64,000 bases of DNA from DASWJZ01 sp963814905 (GTDB lineage: Bacteria; Pseudomonadota; Alphaproteobacteria; Rhizobiales; Afifellaceae), in the NCBI GenBank assembly GCA_963814905.1, contig CAWFEM010000011.1:620001-684000 (forward strand), read 5' to 3'. Shown one piece after another: positions 62,174 through 64,000 of this stretch. The number at the start of each line of letters is the position of its first letter. The stretch's first letter is position 1. The notes below the pieces were generated by a model. It saw only the letters and a list, made by a program, of their open reading frames with translations. It was not told the DNA's origin and made no database searches. Made by a program: the position numbers and the translations under genes.

Positions 62174-63367
62174 TCAAAAATTGCCGCCGACTTCAGGCTT
62201 TTGAGATTGAAATTCCCAAGCCTCCGGCGGTCTGCCGCGAACTTCCTCGTTGTCGAGCGGCATCCGAAGACTGCGGAGAATGGTAACGGATGGTAGCTCC
62301 TTATACTCTACGATCCCGGCGCGCCGCAGTTCGCTCGTAACCCCGAACGCAATTGCAGCGAAACGTCTCATGGCCTCGCGGCAACCGGGTATCTCGCTGC
62401 TGATCTTCCGAAGCGCCCCATCGAGACCCTGGTCGCCCTCCGGATAGTCAACTGCCGAGATCGCTGCAGAAACGAGTCGATGCCACTGGGACGTGGGGAA
62501 ATAACCGCGCTCGGGCGGCTCCTCATCCTTCCTAGATGGTGGTCTGCTCAAGTGTGTGGCGTGGAAGATCGGCTCTTGGCCGGTCAGCAGAGAAAATGCT
62601 TCGCCAAGCCGTACCAGAAAAAAGGCGCGGCCGAGCTTCTCACGTGCACCCTTCCGCGGCTCAACCGCCAGGTAGCGCTCGAGCGCTAGTATCAACTCCG
62701 CCAAATATCCAAGAATGCTCGGGGAGGTCTCGTCTCGCCACTTCGCGATGAATTCGGGGTCGAATTGTCTTCGCCGTTCGAGCGCGTCCAGCGCTCGAAT
62801 CAAGAGGCCATCGGATTGGGGCTCGCTGGAAATTTCCACAGTCTCCGCTTCTGGGGTATCGAATGAAGGAAATGGATCTGGCCCCGCTGAAGCATCGTCA
62901 AAATCCTCCTCCTCAAACTCCCAGGGGAGGGGGCCCCGTAGCTCTTCGACCACGGCGCGCAACTCCTTGGCCAGAAGCCTACTTTCCTTGAAGTCACGCA
63001 TTTGACTCTCGTATGCCTCCTGTACCCGATACGCCTCGCTGTATGCGCGCGACACTACGGTCCGGAGCCGTCGACAAGGTTCGGCCTCAGCGAGCCCGAG
63101 CAGATGCTGAATTCGTTTGTCCACCGACCTAAGAAGATGACCAACCTGGACCCAGGAGATCTCGTCGGCGAGACGATCGACTTCCTCAAGCGCGGCACGG
63201 GCCTTGGCTGGTACAGGCGGGAGAATGTAGCTTTCCGACTTCGTCGGCAGGCCGGCCCAACCATCGACCACCCGAGGCGGGGTCCAGCGAGTAGGGACAT
63301 CACCGTCGCGCATGGAGAAGAGTCTCAAGTGATCAAAGTCCGACTCATTTGGAGTAGCGCCCAGCAT
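62174..63367 (-). CDS. Unknown island protein
   Basis: I do not recognise this 397-residue protein. It is mostly helical and charged, with a coiled-coil-prone middle (RTVVSRAYSEAYRVQEAYES, ELRAVVEELRG), an acidic stretch (PWEFEEEDFDDASAGPDPFP) and a hydrophobic, Leu-rich segment (SILGYLAELILALERYLAVE). No catalytic motif or signal peptide is evident, and it lacks the R-H-x-x-R-Y set of tyrosine integrases. It lies 91 bases before the AlpA-like gene on the same strand and close to the fMet-like tRNA half. Codon use is less GC-biased than in the housekeeping block, in keeping with acquisition. Confidence 0.65.
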   Translation of the reverse strand: MLGATPNESDFDHLRLFSMRDGDVPTRWTPPRVVDGWAGLPTKSESYILPPVPAKARAALEEVDRLADEISWVQVGHLLRSVDKRIQHLLGLAEAEPCRRLRTVVSRAYSEAYRVQEAYESQMRDFKESRLLAKELRAVVEELRGPLPWEFEEEDFDDASAGPDPFPSFDTPEAETVEISSEPQSDGLLIRALDALERRRQFDPEFIAKWRDETSPSILGYLAELILALERYLAVEPRKGAREKLGRAFFLVRLGEAFSLLTGQEPIFHATHLSRPPSRKDEEPPERGYFPTSQWHRLVSAAISAVDYPEGDQGLDGALRKISSEIPGCREAMRRFAAIAFGVTSELRRAGIVEYKELPSVTILRSLRMPLDNEEVRGRPPEAWEFQSQKPEVGGNF

Positions 63368-63419
63368 ACATTTTGCGGCGCGGCACGCTGCGGGCCCATT
63401 GGATCACGCGTCGACATTG

Positions 63420-63474
63420 AAATCGGCAGGCTCATAACCTGAAGGTCATAGGTTCAAATCCTATCCCCGCAACC
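63420..63474 (+). pseudogene. 3' half of an initiator-tRNA-like (fMet, CAT) gene
   Basis: The anticodon arm CAGGCTCATAACCTG (loop CTCATAA), T arm ATAGGTTCAAATCCTAT and acceptor end CCCCGCA-ACCA are present. The 5' half (D arm and 5' acceptor strand) is not recognisable upstream; only TGCGGGC at 63389 weakly pairs. A 3'-half tRNA is the usual trace of integration by a tyrosine recombinase at a tRNA gene. A Rho-independent terminator follows at once. Confidence 0.65.
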
Positions 63475-63480
63475 ATATCA

Positions 63481-63516
63481 AGCCCTTGAAAGCAAACAGC
63501 TTTCAAGGGCTTTGTG
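63481..63516 (+). terminator. Rho-independent terminator after the fMet-like tRNA half
   Basis: The arms AGCCCTTGAAAGC (63481-63493) and GCTTTCAAGGGCT (63499-63511) pair perfectly over 13 bases, with the loop AAACA and a TTTGTGTT tail. It would end transcription from a tRNA gene at this place. Confidence 0.85.
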
Positions 63517-63644
63517 TTGGCCAGTGATCCCGCCTCGAAAGCCCGTGGAAGCGTCGTGGAAGCGGCAGGCGGAAAGCCGTAGCGTAGGCCCGGCTGCGTC
63601 AGCACGCCGCATCATCCCTGCTGTGAATTGTTGCTGAAAAAGAC

Positions 63645-63690
63645 ACCTGCCCTCCGAAGGCAGAGGTCACAGGTTCGAATCCTGTCTCTA
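63645..63690 (+). pseudogene. 3' half of a tRNA-Arg(CCG)-like gene
   Basis: The anticodon arm CTGCCCTCCGAAGGCAG (loop CTCCGAA, anticodon CCG) and T arm ACAGGTTCGAATCCTGT match the 3' half of alphaproteobacterial tRNA-Arg(CCG). Neither the 5' half nor a matching acceptor strand is present: the 3' end runs TCTCTACACGACC, not the expected acceptor and CCA. It abuts the trbI-like reading frame. Confidence 0.65.
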
Positions 63691-63691
63691 C

Positions 63692-64000
63692 ACGACCGAG
63701 AGAACGACGACCTCGGACCGGCTGCAGCAGCTGCCGCGCGACTACACCGAGGTGCCGAAGCTCGGGCCGCCGCTGCCAGGGGATCTCGGCCGACCGATCC
63801 TGCGCTCGCGCGAGCGCGACGGGCTGGTGGACGCGCCGATGTCGCAGCCCGACCCGGAGGAACAGCGGAGGCGGCAGGAGGCGGAGGCCGCACGCACGAG
63901 CGGCCTCTTCGCCAGCGGCGTTCGGCCCACGGCGTCAGAACACCTGGTTGGCGGTCCGTCCGGTGCAGCAGATTCCAGCGAGGTGCCGACCGGCGATCCG
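63692..64000 (+). CDS. trbI: Conjugal transfer protein TrbI (VirB10-like), partial at both ends
   Basis: From about 63698 the frame encodes DRLQQLPRDYTEVPKLGPPL followed by PGDLGRPILRSRERDGL and then a Gln/Arg/Glu-rich helix (EEQRRRQEAEAARTSGLFAS). This is the interior of TrbI, the VirB10-like pore protein of Trb type IV secretion: the LP-x-DY-x-x-x-P and LGPPLPGDLGRPIL motifs are typical. The frame stays open to the window edge. The N-terminal membrane part is missing; the tRNA-Arg half replaces it. So this is either the broken end of an integrated conjugative element or an assembly junction. Confidence 0.7.

Noticed and set aside
62174..63367. Tyrosine integrase at the right end of the island
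   Set aside because: The catalytic R, H-x-x-R and Y pattern could not be found, so the protein is listed as unknown.
63612..63893. Minus-strand frame opposite the tRNA-Arg half and trbI
   Set aside because: Its peptide DRIRTCDLCLRRAG is the well-known false product from the complement of tRNA-Arg, and the rest shadows trbI.

Overview
The window reads as chromosome of a high-GC alphaproteobacterium, most likely order Hyphomicrobiales (Rhizobiales). The evidence is the housekeeping block rplU-rpmA-(acetyltransferase)-obgE-proB ... proA-nadD-rsfS-rlmH-envC-ctpA-polysaccharide deacetylase-rppH, an L21 protein with the alphaproteobacterial helix-hairpin-helix tail, many Tat-type solute-binding proteins, and a Trb conjugation gene at the right edge. 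Genus is not resolved.

Layout. (1) 1-8298, minus strand: a catabolic operon with a TRAP transporter, a cupin, a Gfo/Idh/MocA dehydrogenase and a B12-dependent diol/glycerol-type dehydratase. Its large and medium subunits are fused, and its small subunit is fused to an isochorismatase-like hydrolase. A GntR regulator is divergent. (2) 8977-15788: a remnant of an ATP synthase gamma gene, then a peptide-type ABC importer with an acetamidase/formamidase and a fused double ATPase. (3) 15921-23679: a NanR-like regulator with a NanR-like operator over its own start codon, a small monooxygenase, an HpcH/HpaI aldolase, a 2-hydroxyacid dehydrogenase and a sugar-type ABC importer, followed by tRNA-Ser(CGA). 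(4) 24035-37818: a TetR regulator, four DUF917 (S-methyl-thiohydantoin desulfurase family) genes of which three are in tandem, a PotABCD-like importer, a frameshifted Asp/Glu/hydantoin racemase, a flavodoxin-like reductase, a short HyuA-type hydantoinase, a SnoaL-like protein and a DUF1028 protein. This looks like a pathway for an unknown hydantoin-like or thiohydantoin-like compound. (5) 37819-58299: the housekeeping block, interrupted between proB and proA by about 6.6 kb that carries a histidine kinase, a PepSY/cytochrome b561 pair, a NEW3-ABC export module and a Phd/PIN toxin-antitoxin pair. (6) 58380-64000: tRNA-Arg(CCT), then an island-like stretch with a primase/helicase relay, an AlpA-type regulator and an unknown protein. 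The stretch ends in two 3'-half tRNAs (fMet-like and Arg(CCG)-like), the second abutting the interior of a trbI gene.

How it works together. Regions 1-4 are four separate import-plus-catabolism modules, each with its own transporter and three with an adjacent regulator of their own, typical of an oligotroph or plant/soil-associated scavenger. The two most unusual are the rearranged B12 dehydratase operon and the DUF917 triplet operon, whose genes overlap by ATGA junctions and so are probably translated together. Four apparent one-base insertions (racemase, rplU tail, acetyltransferase twice) could be real decay or sequencing error; the sequence alone cannot tell. No CRISPR array, IS element, rRNA or microcompartment shell gene was seen.
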